64,000 bases of DNA from Nakamurella sp. A5-74 (GCF_040438885.1 NZ_CP159218.1:3162001-3226000), one strand, 5' to 3'. Counted from the first letter of the stretch, positions 41,554 through 49,905 are shown. The notes: a model not told the origin generated them from the letters alone. Translations and numbers: made by a program.

Positions 41554-42753
41554 TCAGACGAAGGCGTTGAACCCGGTGATCGAGCGTCCGACGATCAGCG
41601 AGTTCATCTCGCGGGTGCCCTCGTAGGAGTAGATCGCCTCGGCATCGGCGAAGAACCGGGCGACGCCCTTGTCCAGCACGATGCCGTTGCCGCCCAGTAC
41701 TTCCCGGGCCCACCCGACGGTCTCCCGCATCCGGGAGGTGGCGAACGACTTCGCCAGCGCCGAGTGCTCGTCCCGCTGCCGTCCTTCGTCCAGCAGCGTC
41801 GAAGCCCGGACACAGAGCGCGATGCTCGCCGTGATGTTGGCCAGGCACCTGGCCAACAGGTCCTGCACCAGCTGATGGGCACCGATCGGCTTGCCGAACT
41901 GTTCACGTTCCTTGGCATACGTCACTGCTGCCTCGTAGGCACCCACCGAGATCCCGATGGCCTGCCAGGCGACGTCGCAGCGGGTCAGCCGCAGCACGGT
42001 CGCAACGTCGCGGAAGCTCTCGATGCCGGCAAGCCGGTTCTCCTCGGGGACCCGGACACCGGTGAGGGTGATGTCGGCGTTCTGCACCGTCCGCAGCGCG
42101 ATCTTGTTCTCGATCTTGGTGGCGGTGAAGCCTTCCGCATCCGTCGGCACGACGAAACCCTTCACCTCACCGTCCTCGGTGCTCTTGGCGAAGATGATGA
42201 CGAAGTCGGAGAACGTGGCGTTGCCGATCCAGCGTTTCGCGCCGTCCAGGACCCAGCCACCTGAGTCGCGGCGGGCGACGGTCCGCAGTCCCTTGGCCGA
42301 GTCCGAACCGGAGTACGGCTCGGTGAGTCCGAATGCGCCCAGCAGCTCGCCCTTGGCCATCGCGGGGAGCCAACGCTGCTTCTGCTCCCGGGAGCCGCCG
42401 ACGTCGATCGACCCCATCGACAGCCCGTTCTGGACGCCGACGAAGGTCGCGCAGCCGGCGTCGACCCTGGCCATCTCCAGCGCGATCCAGCCGCGGGCGA
42501 CGGCGCTGGTCTCGAACCGACGGGTTTCGGGGAGTGCGGATCCGAAGACGCCCAGCTCGGCGAGTCCGGGGATCAACTGGTGCGGGAAGTCCGAGGCCAA
42601 CCAGTACTCGTCGACGATCGGCGCCACCTGGGACTCGAAGAACTCCCGGATCTTGAGCACCTGCTGCTGCTCGGTGTCGGTGAGCATGTCCTGGAAGCAA
42701 TAGAAGTCGCTCGGCAGGCGTTCGGCGGAGCTTGTCTGGGTGCCGGTCATCAT
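41554..42753 (-). CDS. Acyl-CoA dehydrogenase family protein
   Basis: 399 residues from Met-Met-Thr-Gly, with GGAGATC ahead of the paired ATGs. FAD-dependent acyl-CoA dehydrogenase fold: Ala-Phe-Gly-Leu-Thr-Glu-Pro-Tyr-Ser-Gly-Ser-Asp (about 130), Trp-Ile-Gly-Asn-Ala, Arg-Glu-Gln-Phe-Gly-Lys-Pro-Ile-Gly, and a catalytic Glu in Tyr-Glu-Gly-Thr-Arg-Glu (about 382). The Ser-Tyr-Glu-Gly-Thr placement and overall look are closest to glutaryl-CoA dehydrogenases and short-chain enzymes. Substrate chain length is uncertain. It is a single gene; no ETF or thiolase lies nearby. Confidence 0.92.
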   Translation of the reverse strand: MMTGTQTSSAERLPSDFYCFQDMLTDTEQQQVLKIREFFESQVAPIVDEYWLASDFPHQLIPGLAELGVFGSALPETRRFETSAVARGWIALEMARVDAGCATFVGVQNGLSMGSIDVGGSREQKQRWLPAMAKGELLGAFGLTEPYSGSDSAKGLRTVARRDSGGWVLDGAKRWIGNATFSDFVIIFAKSTEDGEVKGFVVPTDAEGFTATKIENKIALRTVQNADITLTGVRVPEENRLAGIESFRDVATVLRLTRCDVAWQAIGISVGAYEAAVTYAKEREQFGKPIGAHQLVQDLLARCLANITASIALCVRASTLLDEGRQRDEHSALAKSFATSRMRETVGWAREVLGGNGIVLDKGVARFFADAEAIYSYEGTREMNSLIVGRSITGFNAFV

Positions 42754-42804
42754 CGTCCGATCTCCTGGTCCGGGAGGTGCTGGTCTCTCCACTATGCACG
42801 CCGA

Positions 42805-44514
42805 TCAGCCGGTTGCCGTGGGCGAGTTACTGATCAGTAAGGTTGATCGCGTCAGCGCCGCCACACCCCCGACTGCCTCCGCGGCTGCCCGGCGCACGTG
42901 CGACCGGGCATGGGCGATCGCTGCCCCGAGGTCCGTGGTCAGGTGCGCCTCGTGGCGCAACGACGAGACCACTCCGAGACTGACCGCCAGCCGATGATGC
43001 TCCGGGCGAATGCCCTTGAGGATGACGGTGATGCCGCGCCGCTCCAGCTGCCGGACCAGCTCGGCGAGCTGCCGGGCTCCGGTCGCGTCGAACAGTTGCA
43101 GCTGCGACAGCCGCAGGATCACCACCTGTACGTCGTCAGCCGCTCCCACGCTGGCGGAGATCCGCTCGCCGGCGCCGAAGAACAGGGATCCGTCGATGCG
43201 GAACAATGCGATCCGCTCATCACCCGGGACGTGGTCGGGGAGCTCCTCGCGATGGGCGACGTTCGTGCGGGCCAGGGTGCGCAGCACCAGGACGACGGCC
43301 ACCACCACCCCGATCGCGACCGCATCGATCAGGTCGAAGGAAACGGTGACGATCGCGGTGACGGCGAAGGGCATCCAGGTGCTCGACCCGGCGCCCAGGA
43401 CGGCGCGCAACGTCGGCCCGGTGATCATCCGGGCCGCAGTGACCACCAGCACTCCGGCGAGTGCCGCCAGCGGGATGTGCGCGACGAGCGACCCTGCGAA
43501 GAGCACCAACACCAGGAGCACCAGTGCATGGACCACCGCCGCCAGCCGCGAACGCGCGCCGCTGCGGACGTTCACTGCCGTCCGGGCGATCGCACCGGTG
43601 GCCGGCATCCCCCCGAAGATTCCGGCGGCCACGGATGCCAGCCCCTGGCCGACCAGCTCCCGGTCGGCATCGAAGGGCCCGTTGTCCGCCATCGATGCCG
43701 CCACCCGTCCCGACAGCAGCGACTCGATGGCCGCCAGAATCGCCACCGTGCACGCCGGACCGAGCAGCGAGAACACCATCTGCAGCGACGCATGCGGCAA
43801 CGCCGGCACGGGGAGACCGGCCGGGAGCCCACCGATGGTCGCCAACGGAGCCGACACCAGCATCGCGACCAGCGTCACGACGCCGATGGCCACGACGGAC
43901 GACGGGAGCCGGGGGGTGAACCGGCGACCCACCTCCATCACCAGCGCCACCGCAGCAGCAGTCGCCAGTGCCCACATCGCCGATACCGGGTCTGCGGATG
44001 CGATGGCCTGGACGGCCGCGACCGCAGCATTGGTCGCAGCGCCATGCGCCGCGACGGCAGCCGGAATCTGTTGCAGCGCAATGACGACGGCGATACCGAG
44101 AGTGAAGCCCTCGATCACCGGCCACGGGATGTAGGCGATCACCCTGCCCAGCCGGAGGAATCCCGCGACCACGACCAGGATCCCCGCCATCACGCTGAGC
44201 ACTGCGACCGATCCGACTCCGTGGGCGGCGACGACGGGCGCCAGCACGACGACCATGGCACCGGTCGGGCCGGACACCTGCACCGCCGAGCCGCCGAAGA
44301 CCGCTGCGACGATGCCGGCCACGATCGCCGTCACCAGCCCCGCCTGTGGACCCGCTCCGGAGCTGATGCCGAAAGCGAGCGCCAGGGGCAGCGCGATCAC
44401 ACCCACGGTGAGACCAGCCATCAGGTCGGGCCGCCAGGATGTCGGCACCGCTCGGTAGTCCGCACGCGAGGGCGCCAACGTCAACAGTCCTCGGAGCGCT
44501 CCTGCGACCCTCAT
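42805..44514 (-). CDS. SulP (SLC26) family anion transporter with STAS domain
   Basis: 569 residues. It begins in the family style (Tyr-Arg-Ala-Val-Pro-Thr-Ser-Trp-Arg-Pro-Asp-Leu-Met-Ala-Gly-Leu-Thr-Val-Gly-Val-Ile-Ala-Leu-Pro). Next come 11-14 membrane helices with Gly-Pro-Thr-Gly-Ala-Met and Gly-Gly-Met-Pro-Ala-Thr-Gly-Ala-Ile-Ala-Arg-Thr, then a cytoplasmic STAS domain (about 425-535: Phe-Arg-Ile-Asp-Gly-Ser-Leu-Phe-Phe-Gly-Ala). It likely transports sulfate, bicarbonate or another anion. It is co-translated with the upstream ArsR-type regulator (ATGA overlap), an uncommon partner that suggests control by a metal, redox or thiol signal. Confidence 0.93.
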   Translation of the reverse strand: MRVAGALRGLLTLAPSRADYRAVPTSWRPDLMAGLTVGVIALPLALAFGISSGAGPQAGLVTAIVAGIVAAVFGGSAVQVSGPTGAMVVVLAPVVAAHGVGSVAVLSVMAGILVVVAGFLRLGRVIAYIPWPVIEGFTLGIAVVIALQQIPAAVAAHGAATNAAVAAVQAIASADPVSAMWALATAAAVALVMEVGRRFTPRLPSSVVAIGVVTLVAMLVSAPLATIGGLPAGLPVPALPHASLQMVFSLLGPACTVAILAAIESLLSGRVAASMADNGPFDADRELVGQGLASVAAGIFGGMPATGAIARTAVNVRSGARSRLAAVVHALVLLVLVLFAGSLVAHIPLAALAGVLVVTAARMITGPTLRAVLGAGSSTWMPFAVTAIVTVSFDLIDAVAIGVVVAVVLVLRTLARTNVAHREELPDHVPGDERIALFRIDGSLFFGAGERISASVGAADDVQVVILRLSQLQLFDATGARQLAELVRQLERRGITVILKGIRPEHHRLAVSLGVVSSLRHEAHLTTDLGAAIAHARSHVRRAAAEAVGGVAALTRSTLLISNSPTATG

Positions 44515-44900
44515 CGGTCGTGCTCGGGGAATGCCGCACCGACGGGCGGGAGGGCTCGGACAACGCGCAGCTGGTCCCCGCTCCCGGCAACGATCTGGCC
44601 CAGCAATTCACGAGCGATCCGCAGCAGGTCGGCCACCTGCGGGTACGCCAGCCGACAGAAAACCTGGCTCGCCCGGCGTTCCGAGAGCACCAACCGGTGA
44701 CGCCGCAGGACCGCCAGCTGCTGGGACAGGTGAGAGGCCTCCAGCCCCGTCTCGGCCAACAGGGTGCTCACCGGAACCTCGTCCGCCGCCGACAGCAGTT
44801 CGAGGATCCGGATCCGCAACGGGTGCGCCAGCCCCTTGAACAGATCTGCCTTGACCTCGTACAGCGGCCGGAATTCGCTGTCGGCACTCAGATCGGCCAT
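44511..44900 (-). CDS. ArsR/SmtB family regulator
   Basis: 129 residues from the ATG of MADLSADSEF, chosen because AGGAG lies five bases ahead of it; a GTG two codons earlier would overlap that site. ArsR winged helix: Leu-Phe-Lys-Gly-Leu-Ala-His-Pro-Leu-Arg-Ile-Arg-Ile-Leu-Glu-Leu-Leu, recognition helix Glu-Ala-Ser-His-Leu-Ser-Gln-Gln-Leu-Ala-Val-Leu-Arg. The classic ELCVCDL metal site is absent; one Cys sits in Gln-Val-Phe-Cys-Arg-Leu-Ala-Tyr. It probably represses its own operon with the SulP gene. The signal is unknown. Confidence 0.93.
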   Translation of the reverse strand: MADLSADSEFRPLYEVKADLFKGLAHPLRIRILELLSAADEVPVSTLLAETGLEASHLSQQLAVLRRHRLVLSERRASQVFCRLAYPQVADLLRIARELLGQIVAGSGDQLRVVRALPPVGAAFPEHDR

Positions 44901-44910
44901 CGCCACTCCT

Positions 44911-44941
44911 GAATTGATGATTTAGTGAATTGATAGATTCA
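44911..44941. promoter_or_regulatory. Operator/promoter of the arsR-sulP operon
   Basis: A notably AT-rich stretch ahead of arsR. TGAAT-N6-ATTCA (44926-44941) is a perfect inverted repeat, and GAATTGAT occurs twice (44911-44918, 44927-44934), 16 bases apart. Both are typical of ArsR/SmtB binding regions. Confidence 0.65.
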
Positions 44942-45010
44942 TCATGTCACGCTGGTAGGACGGTCGGTGACGGCGCGGGTGGAGCAAGGCACCTGCGTAC
45001 CGTCGAACAC

Positions 45011-45889
45011 ATGGGAAACCCTGCAGAGCTCGCCGCGACCGACCCGACCCGCAGGACGATCGTCATCACCGGCGCCAGCGACGGGATCGGCGCTGCTGCG
45101 GCCAGAGCGCTGAGCGCGTTCGGCCATCGCGTGGTGGTCGTCGGCCGCTCGCCGGAGAAGACCGCGAAGGTCGCCGCGGAGATCGGCGCCGACCACCTGC
45201 TGGCCGATTTCGCCGACCTCGCGCAGGTCCGCACTCTCGCCGATCAGCTGCTCGAGCGGTACCCGCAGATCGACGTGCTCGCCAACAATGCCGGCGGGGT
45301 GATGGGTGACCGCAGCGAGACGAAGGACGGCCACGAGAAGACCTTCCAGGTCAATCATCTGGCGCCGTTCCTGCTGACGACGCTGCTGGCCGACCGGCTC
45401 ACCGAGAGTTCGGCGACCGTCATCGCCACGGCGAGCGCCGCCCACCGCTTCGGGAAGATCGAACTGGACGATCTGGAGTCCACCCATCGGTACAAGGCCA
45501 TGCGCGCCTACGGCTCGGCGAAGTTGGCGAACATCCTGACGACGGTCGAGCTGCAGCGTCGGCTCGGGACGGGCGGCAGCGAGTTGCCCGCCGGTCGCCC
45601 GGGTCTCACCGCGGTGAGCATCCATCCCGGCGTCGTCGCGAGCCAGTTCGCCCGCGAGGGCAAGGCCCTGACGCGGCTGTTCTACCGGCCGCCGTTCGAT
45701 CGGCTGCTGGTGACGACCGAGCAGGGCGCCGACCAGATCATCTGGCTCGCCCAGGGAACGCCCGGTGTCGACTTCACTCCCGGCACCTATTACGCCCGTC
45801 GCAAGCCTGGCTCGCTCAGCAAGCAGGCGAAGGATGCAACGCTCGCCCGCGGTCTGTGGGACCGCAGCGCGAAGATGCTGTTCGGCTGA
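45011..45889 (+). CDS. Short-chain dehydrogenase/reductase
   Basis: 292 residues from MGNPAELAAT. Rossmann fold with the NAD(P) motif Thr-Gly-Ala-Ser-Asp-Gly-Ile-Gly (about residue 22), Asn-Asn-Ala-Gly-Gly-Val near 96, catalytic Ser in Ala-Thr-Ala-Ser-Ala-Ala-His (about 145) and Tyr-x3-Lys as Tyr-Gly-Ser-Ala-Lys (about 173). The long C-terminal part and Asn-His-Leu-Ala-Pro-Phe-Leu-Leu-Thr are like the retinol-dehydrogenase/protochlorophyllide-reductase-like subgroup. The substrate is unknown. It is divergent from arsR-sulP, whose operator lies 70 bases upstream, and might share that control. Confidence 0.88.
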   Translation: MGNPAELAATDPTRRTIVITGASDGIGAAAARALSAFGHRVVVVGRSPEKTAKVAAEIGADHLLADFADLAQVRTLADQLLERYPQIDVLANNAGGVMGDRSETKDGHEKTFQVNHLAPFLLTTLLADRLTESSATVIATASAAHRFGKIELDDLESTHRYKAMRAYGSAKLANILTTVELQRRLGTGGSELPAGRPGLTAVSIHPGVVASQFAREGKALTRLFYRPPFDRLLVTTEQGADQIIWLAQGTPGVDFTPGTYYARRKPGSLSKQAKDATLARGLWDRSAKMLFG

Positions 45890-45915
45890 CGCACTCCGGT
45901 GATCGATCCTGCCGG

Positions 45916-46057
45916 GATCTCGACGCGTTCGTTCCTCTCTTGCTCGATCACCGTGGGGTCGGAGGTCGAGCGACGAAGGAGTCGAGACCCGACGGATTCA
46001 GGACCGATGGCGGACCGGACGGAATCTCGTTCGGTTCGTTCCTCCATCGCTCGATCA
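45916..46057. repeat. Inverted copies of a GAGCGACG-type intergenic repeat
   Basis: Three related copies lie between two convergent genes: a minus-oriented copy near 45916-45954 (GATCTCGACGCGTTCGTTCC), a plus copy near 45963-45991 (GGTCGAGCGACGAAGGAG), and a minus copy near 46020-46057 (GAATCTCGTTCGGTTCG). Neighbouring copies are roughly complementary and can fold into large hairpins, so this is a REP-like element that could end transcription from both sides. Confidence 0.75.
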
Positions 46058-46064
46058 ACGTCGG

Positions 46065-46805
46065 TCAGGCGATCCCTGAGGCCCCGAGCCAGGAACCGAC
46101 CAGGTAGGTCGCTGCCAACGCGAGTGCGCCGCCCAGCACGACCCTGGCCATCGCGCGCCAGCGTGAGCTGCCGCCGATCCAGGCAGACAGGTAGCCGGTG
46201 ATCGCGAGCGCGAAGAGCACGGCGACGAAGGTCACGGTCACGCGGGCACCGGCGGGCGGCACCAGGATCGCGACCATCGGCAGGATCGCGCCGACGGTGA
46301 AGGCGAGCGCAGAGGCGCCGGCCGCCGCCCACGGGCTCACGACGTCACTCTCGTCCAGATGCAGTTCGACCTCGAGATGAGCAGCCAGTGCGTCGTGGGC
46401 GGTGAGCTCGGTGGCGACCCGGTGCGCGGTGCCCTCCGACAGCCCCTTCTGTCGGTACAGCCCGACCAGCTCATCGAACTCCTGCTCCGGCATCTCGGCG
46501 AGCTCCCGGCGCTCCTTCTCGATCAAGGCGTGCTCGCTGTCACGCTGGCTGCTGACCGAGACGTACTCCCCCAACGCCATCGAGATCGCGCCGCCCACCA
46601 GCCCGGCCATCCCGGCGGTGACGATGGGGCCGGTCTGCGTCGTAGCCCCCGCGACGCCCACCACGATCGCCGCCACCGAGACGATCCCGTCGTTGGCACC
46701 CAGCACCCCGGCCCGCAACCAGTTGAGCCGTTGCGCGATGCCCTCGCGATGGGGCTCACCCGGATGGACCGCCGTATCGGTCGGGGCGTCGGGTCGGTCG
46801 GTCAT
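46065..46805 (-). CDS. VIT1/CCC1 family transporter
   Basis: 246 residues from MTDRPDAPTD; the frame is open to 46958. Vacuolar-iron-transporter type membrane protein: first helix Leu-Arg-Ala-Gly-Val-Leu-Gly-Ala-Asn-Asp-Gly-Ile-Val-Ser, second Met-Ala-Leu-Gly-Glu-Tyr-Val-Ser-Val-Ser-Ser-Gln, a charged cytoplasmic metal-binding helix with repeated Glu (about 100-150), then three more helices. It probably moves Fe(II) or Mn(II) by proton exchange. There is no ferritin-like domain. Its stop faces the REP-like repeats. Confidence 0.92.
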   Translation of the reverse strand: MTDRPDAPTDTAVHPGEPHREGIAQRLNWLRAGVLGANDGIVSVAAIVVGVAGATTQTGPIVTAGMAGLVGGAISMALGEYVSVSSQRDSEHALIEKERRELAEMPEQEFDELVGLYRQKGLSEGTAHRVATELTAHDALAAHLEVELHLDESDVVSPWAAAGASALAFTVGAILPMVAILVPPAGARVTVTFVAVLFALAITGYLSAWIGGSSRWRAMARVVLGGALALAATYLVGSWLGASGIA

Positions 46806-47008
46806 GCCTGCAGTACACCACCATCGGGAGACCGGGGACGCCGAGCAGCACCCTTCCGGGACAGCTGTGACACGCTGGTACCGACGCGGTGCTGCCCGCC
46901 GCGACACGGTGGTGGGGCTCGCCTCCTGGCAAGAAACTTCGATCCGCGCGGTCGACAACAGTCCCTGTCCCCTGGTTCAGTACTGCCCGGAGATGGGAGC
47001 ACCACCGC

Positions 47009-47527
47009 ATGTCTGCACCGCACGACCCACACGCCGATCGCGATCCCGAGCTCGGCGTCGACAGCGATCTCGAGGTGTCCGACACCACCAGCGGGCCTTC
47101 CGGGGCCGTCCATCCTCGTCCGCGCTTCCTCCTGCTGGTGGCGGTCGGCGGCGCACTGGGGACTGGTCTGCGGGAGGCCCTGTCGCTGACCTTTCCGCCC
47201 GTCTCCGGGGTCTCGGTCACCACCGGGGTGATCAACGTGGTCGGCGCCTTCGTGCTGGGCCTGCTGCTGGAGTTCCTGTCCGGACGCGGCGAGGACTCCG
47301 GCCGACGACGGGACCTCCGACTGTTCGCCGGGACCGGGGTACTCGGCGGGTTCACCACTTACAGCGCCCTGGCGACGGACACCGTCCTGCTGGGAGACAC
47401 CGGGCGCTTCGTCGCCGCCGGGGCCTACACCGTCGGCACGCTGGTGCTGGGGCTGACGGCTGCCGCTCTCGGCATCGTGCTGGGACGCCGCATCATCCGG
47501 CGTCGCGTCGCCGGGAGCTCTTCATGA
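47009..47527 (+). CDS. crcB: Fluoride channel subunit CrcB (first of pair)
   Basis: 172 residues from the ATG of MSAPHDPHAD. A 45-residue acidic lead is followed by four membrane helices with the Fluc signatures: Gly-Gly-Ala-Leu-Gly-Thr-Gly-Leu-Arg-Glu, Asn-Val-Val-Gly-Ala-Phe-Val-Leu-Gly and Gly-Thr-Gly-Val-Leu-Gly-Gly-Phe-Thr-Thr-Tyr-Ser. Fluc proteins form dual-topology dimers that expel fluoride. Here two unequal genes overlap by 4 bases, which suggests a heterodimer with one orientation each. I looked for a crcB-type fluoride riboswitch in the 200 bp upstream and saw none. Confidence 0.93.
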   Translation: MSAPHDPHADRDPELGVDSDLEVSDTTSGPSGAVHPRPRFLLLVAVGGALGTGLREALSLTFPPVSGVSVTTGVINVVGAFVLGLLLEFLSGRGEDSGRRRDLRLFAGTGVLGGFTTYSALATDTVLLGDTGRFVAAGAYTVGTLVLGLTAAALGIVLGRRIIRRRVAGSSS

Positions 47528-47901
47528 CCGCCGCAGTGTTCGCCGGGATCTGCGTCGCCGGAGGCCTCGGCGCAGCCGCCCGGTTCTGCGTGGATGCGAC
47601 GGTACGGAAGCGGTTCGGCTCCCGGATGCCCTGGGGCACAACGATGATCAATCTGTCCGGTTCGCTGCTACTGGGGTTGCTCACCGGTCTCGCCACCGCT
47701 GCGCTGGTGTCGGCCGACTGGCGGGCGATTCTCGGCACCGGCCTGCTCGGTGGCTACACCACCTTCTCCACCGCAGCATTCGAGACGGTGCGGCTGCTGC
47801 ACGCGGGCCGCCGAACCGCCGCGGCGCTGAACGGGATCGGGATGCTGGTGCTCGCGGTGCTGCTCGCCTGGGGCGGGTTTGCCCTCGGCTCGTCGTGGTG
47901 A
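47524..47901 (+). CDS. crcB: Fluoride channel subunit CrcB (second of pair)
   Basis: 125 residues, start overlapping the previous stop (ATGA). Four helices with Gly-Gly-Leu-Gly-Ala-Ala-Ala-Arg-Phe, Asn-Leu-Ser-Gly-Ser-Leu-Leu-Leu-Gly and Gly-Thr-Gly-Leu-Leu-Gly-Gly-Tyr-Thr-Thr-Phe-Ser, the pore Phe and polar track residues of Fluc channels. There is no acidic lead, unlike its partner. In the inverted two-gene arrangement the subunits would insert in opposite orientation. Confidence 0.93.
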   Translation: MTAAVFAGICVAGGLGAAARFCVDATVRKRFGSRMPWGTTMINLSGSLLLGLLTGLATAALVSADWRAILGTGLLGGYTTFSTAAFETVRLLHAGRRTAAALNGIGMLVLAVLLAWGGFALGSSW

Positions 47902-47981
47902 GCGCAGGTCTCCGCGGCGCGGCTATCGTCGACAGCAGGGACAGCGGCGCGCGCTCGCCCCGACGAGGAGGTCACAGGCGG

Positions 47982-49082
47982 ATGCAGATCACCGGTGCAG
48001 TGCTCGAGACGTCCGGCGCGGAGGCGCCTTTCGCGCAGAGCCGGCCGTTCACCGTCAGCACGTTGGAGCTCGACGCGCCAGGACAGGGTGAGCTGCTGGT
48101 GCGCATCGAGGCCGCGGGCGTGTGTCACTCCGATCTCAGCGTCGTGGACGGCAACCGGGTGCGGCCGACGCCGATGCTGCTGGGTCACGAGGCGGCCGGC
48201 ATCGTCGAGCAGATCGGTGACGGCATCGACGATCTGCAGGTCGGCGACCGGGTGGTGATGACGTTTTTGCCGCGCTGCGGTTCGTGTGCAGGGTGCGCGA
48301 CGGACGGCCGCCTGCCGTGTGAGGTCGGCGCCGCTGCCAACGGAGCGGGTTCCTTGGTCGGCGGCGGGATGCGACTGCACCGCAACGGCTCCGACGTTTT
48401 CCACCATCTCGGAGTCAGCGGCTTCGCCAGTCATGCAGTGGTCAGTCGGACGTCCGTGGTCGGTGTCCCCACGGACGTCCCGGCCGAGATCGCGGCCTTG
48501 CTGGGCTGCGCCGTTCTCACCGGTGGCGGCGCCGTCATCAACGCCGGCAGACCCGCTCCCGGTGCGACGGTCGCGGTGGTGGGCCTGGGTGGGGTGGGGA
48601 TGGCCGCGCTGTTGGTGGCGCAGGCACTCGGACACCCGGTGATCGGCGTGGACATGGTGGCCGACAAGCTCGCGCTGGCCCGTGATCTGGGAGCAGCGCA
48701 GGCGATCTCACCGATCGACGCGGTCGAGCAAGGCCTGCGAATACCGGTCGTGATCGAAGCGGCGGGCTCAGCGCGTGCCTTCGAGACGGCCTTCGCGGTC
48801 ACCGCACCTGGCGGGACCACGGTGACGGTCGGATTACCTGCACCGCAAGCTGTCTCGACGATCTCACCGCTCACTCTGACAGCCGAGGCGCGCACCGTGA
48901 TCGGAAGCTATCTCGGATCAGCCGTTCCCGAGCGCGACATCCCGACCTACGTCGATCTCTGGCGGGACGGGAAGTTGCCCCTCGAGCGGCTGGTGTCCTC
49001 ACGGATCCGCCTGGAGGATCTGAACGGGGCGATGGACGCCCTGGCCGCCGGCACCGAACTGCGCCAGCTCATCACCTTCTGA
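47982..49082 (+). CDS. Zinc-dependent alcohol dehydrogenase
   Basis: 366 residues from MQITGAVLET, with GAGGAGG 14 bases ahead. Medium-chain dehydrogenase: catalytic zinc ligands Cys in Gly-Val-Cys-His-Ser-Asp (about 43) and Gly-His-Glu-Ala-Ala-Gly (about 66), structural zinc Cys-Gly-Ser-Cys-Ala-Gly-Cys-x7-Cys (about 95-109), and the NAD fold Val-Gly-Leu-Gly-Gly-Val-Gly-Met near 203. It resembles the long-chain class III-like alcohol dehydrogenases. The substrate is unknown. It follows crcB by 80 bases; repeats lie after its stop. Confidence 0.92.
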   Translation: MQITGAVLETSGAEAPFAQSRPFTVSTLELDAPGQGELLVRIEAAGVCHSDLSVVDGNRVRPTPMLLGHEAAGIVEQIGDGIDDLQVGDRVVMTFLPRCGSCAGCATDGRLPCEVGAAANGAGSLVGGGMRLHRNGSDVFHHLGVSGFASHAVVSRTSVVGVPTDVPAEIAALLGCAVLTGGGAVINAGRPAPGATVAVVGLGGVGMAALLVAQALGHPVIGVDMVADKLALARDLGAAQAISPIDAVEQGLRIPVVIEAAGSARAFETAFAVTAPGGTTVTVGLPAPQAVSTISPLTLTAEARTVIGSYLGSAVPERDIPTYVDLWRDGKLPLERLVSSRIRLEDLNGAMDALAAGTELRQLITF

Positions 49083-49093
49083 CCTCGACGCGC

Positions 49094-49230
49094 ATCGAGC
49101 GACGCAGCAGCCAAGAACCCACCCACGCCGATCGAGCGACACAGCAGCCAAGAACCCACCCACGCCGATCGAGCGACGCAGCAGTCGAGATCCCACCCAC
49201 GCCGATCGAGCGACACAGCAGCCGAGATGC
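49094..49230. repeat. 37-bp tandem repeat, about 3.6 copies
   Basis: Units start at 49094, 49131, 49168 and 49205, exactly 37 bases apart, opening ATCGAGCGACRCAGCAG and containing AACCCACCCACGCCG. The last copy decays after about 25 bases. The array lies between two convergent genes. No spacers are present. Confidence 0.93.
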
Positions 49231-49246
49231 CGTCGAATCCGCCTGC

Positions 49247-49621
49247 TCAGTCCGCGCCCGGCTCCGCGTCCCGTCGGCGTGCGGCGGCGCGCTGCTCCTC
49301 CGCCCGTGCACGGCACTGGGCGAGGAACTCGGCATCGGCCTCCGGGGTGGACGCGGTGGCTCGACCGGGTCGCTCGTACTCGGGGAAACCGCTGGGTCGC
49401 GCACCTGCGTAGTGCCCGCTGAAGCGCGGCCGGGTGCTGCGCGGCCGACCGGCGATGAGCCAGATGATCGAGCCGATGTCCGGCAGGATCAGCACGATCA
49501 GCAACCATGCCAGCTTCGGAAGATTGCGGCACTCCCCCTCGGGCGTGAGGATGACGTCCACCAGGCAGAAGACCCACAGCGCCAGCAGCGCGAACCCGAC
49601 GACCCCACCTACGTACAGCAT
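49247..49621 (-). CDS. PLDc_N (cardiolipin synthase N-terminal) domain protein
   Basis: 124 residues. Two membrane helices (about 3-25 and 38-58) around Asp-Val-Ile-Leu-Thr-Pro-Glu-Gly-Glu-Cys-Arg-Asn-Leu-Pro-Lys-Leu-Ala-Trp-Leu-Leu-Ile-Val-Leu, then Ile-Leu-Pro-Asp-Ile-Gly-Ser-Ile-Ile-Trp-Leu-Ile-Ala-Gly-Arg-Pro: the phospholipase-D-nuclease N-terminal module. The catalytic HKD domain is absent; such stand-alone forms are common in actinobacteria and of unknown role. The basic, Arg/Ala-rich tail is cytoplasmic. Repeat arrays lie on both sides of the gene. Confidence 0.88.
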   Translation of the reverse strand: MLYVGGVVGFALLALWVFCLVDVILTPEGECRNLPKLAWLLIVLILPDIGSIIWLIAGRPRSTRPRFSGHYAGARPSGFPEYERPGRATASTPEADAEFLAQCRARAEEQRAAARRRDAEPGAD

Positions 49622-49746
49622 GTGTTCTCCCCCGTGCCGGTCGGACAGACCTTGCAGCGATCATGCAGGACCCGCCGGTTCGGCGCCAGAGCAGACGGTG
49701 CCCGGATCGGGTGATTTCCGTGGAGGTGGCCCTCGCGTGATGAAGG

Positions 49747-49905
49747 GGTCGAGCCCCGATGCGCGTGACGGTCGCGGGGGTCGAGCGACGCAGGAGATCC
49801 CACCCTGCGCATGCCGGTTGCGCCGGTCGAGCGACGCAGACATCGCAACCGCACCCTGCGCGTCCCGGTCACGGCGGTCGAGCGACGCAGGAGACGAGAC
49901 CCCGT
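49747..49905. repeat. Imperfect GGTCGAGCGACGCAG repeats
   Basis: Copies start near 49747, 49779, 49825 and 49876 (spacing 32, 46 and 51 bases), the last three sharing GGTCGAGCGACGCAG, with CACCCTGCGC between the later ones. The core is related to the arrays at 45.9 and 49.1 kb. This fills most of the 312-bp gap between the PLDc_N and DUF2200 genes; nothing else is seen there. Confidence 0.8.

Noticed and set aside
46806-47008. Fluoride (crcB) riboswitch ahead of the CrcB pair
   Set aside because: The conserved core strings of the motif are not present; only loosely similar GC-rich segments were seen.
49094-49230. CRISPR-like array (37-bp units)
   Set aside because: Tandem units without spacers; the whole unit repeats.
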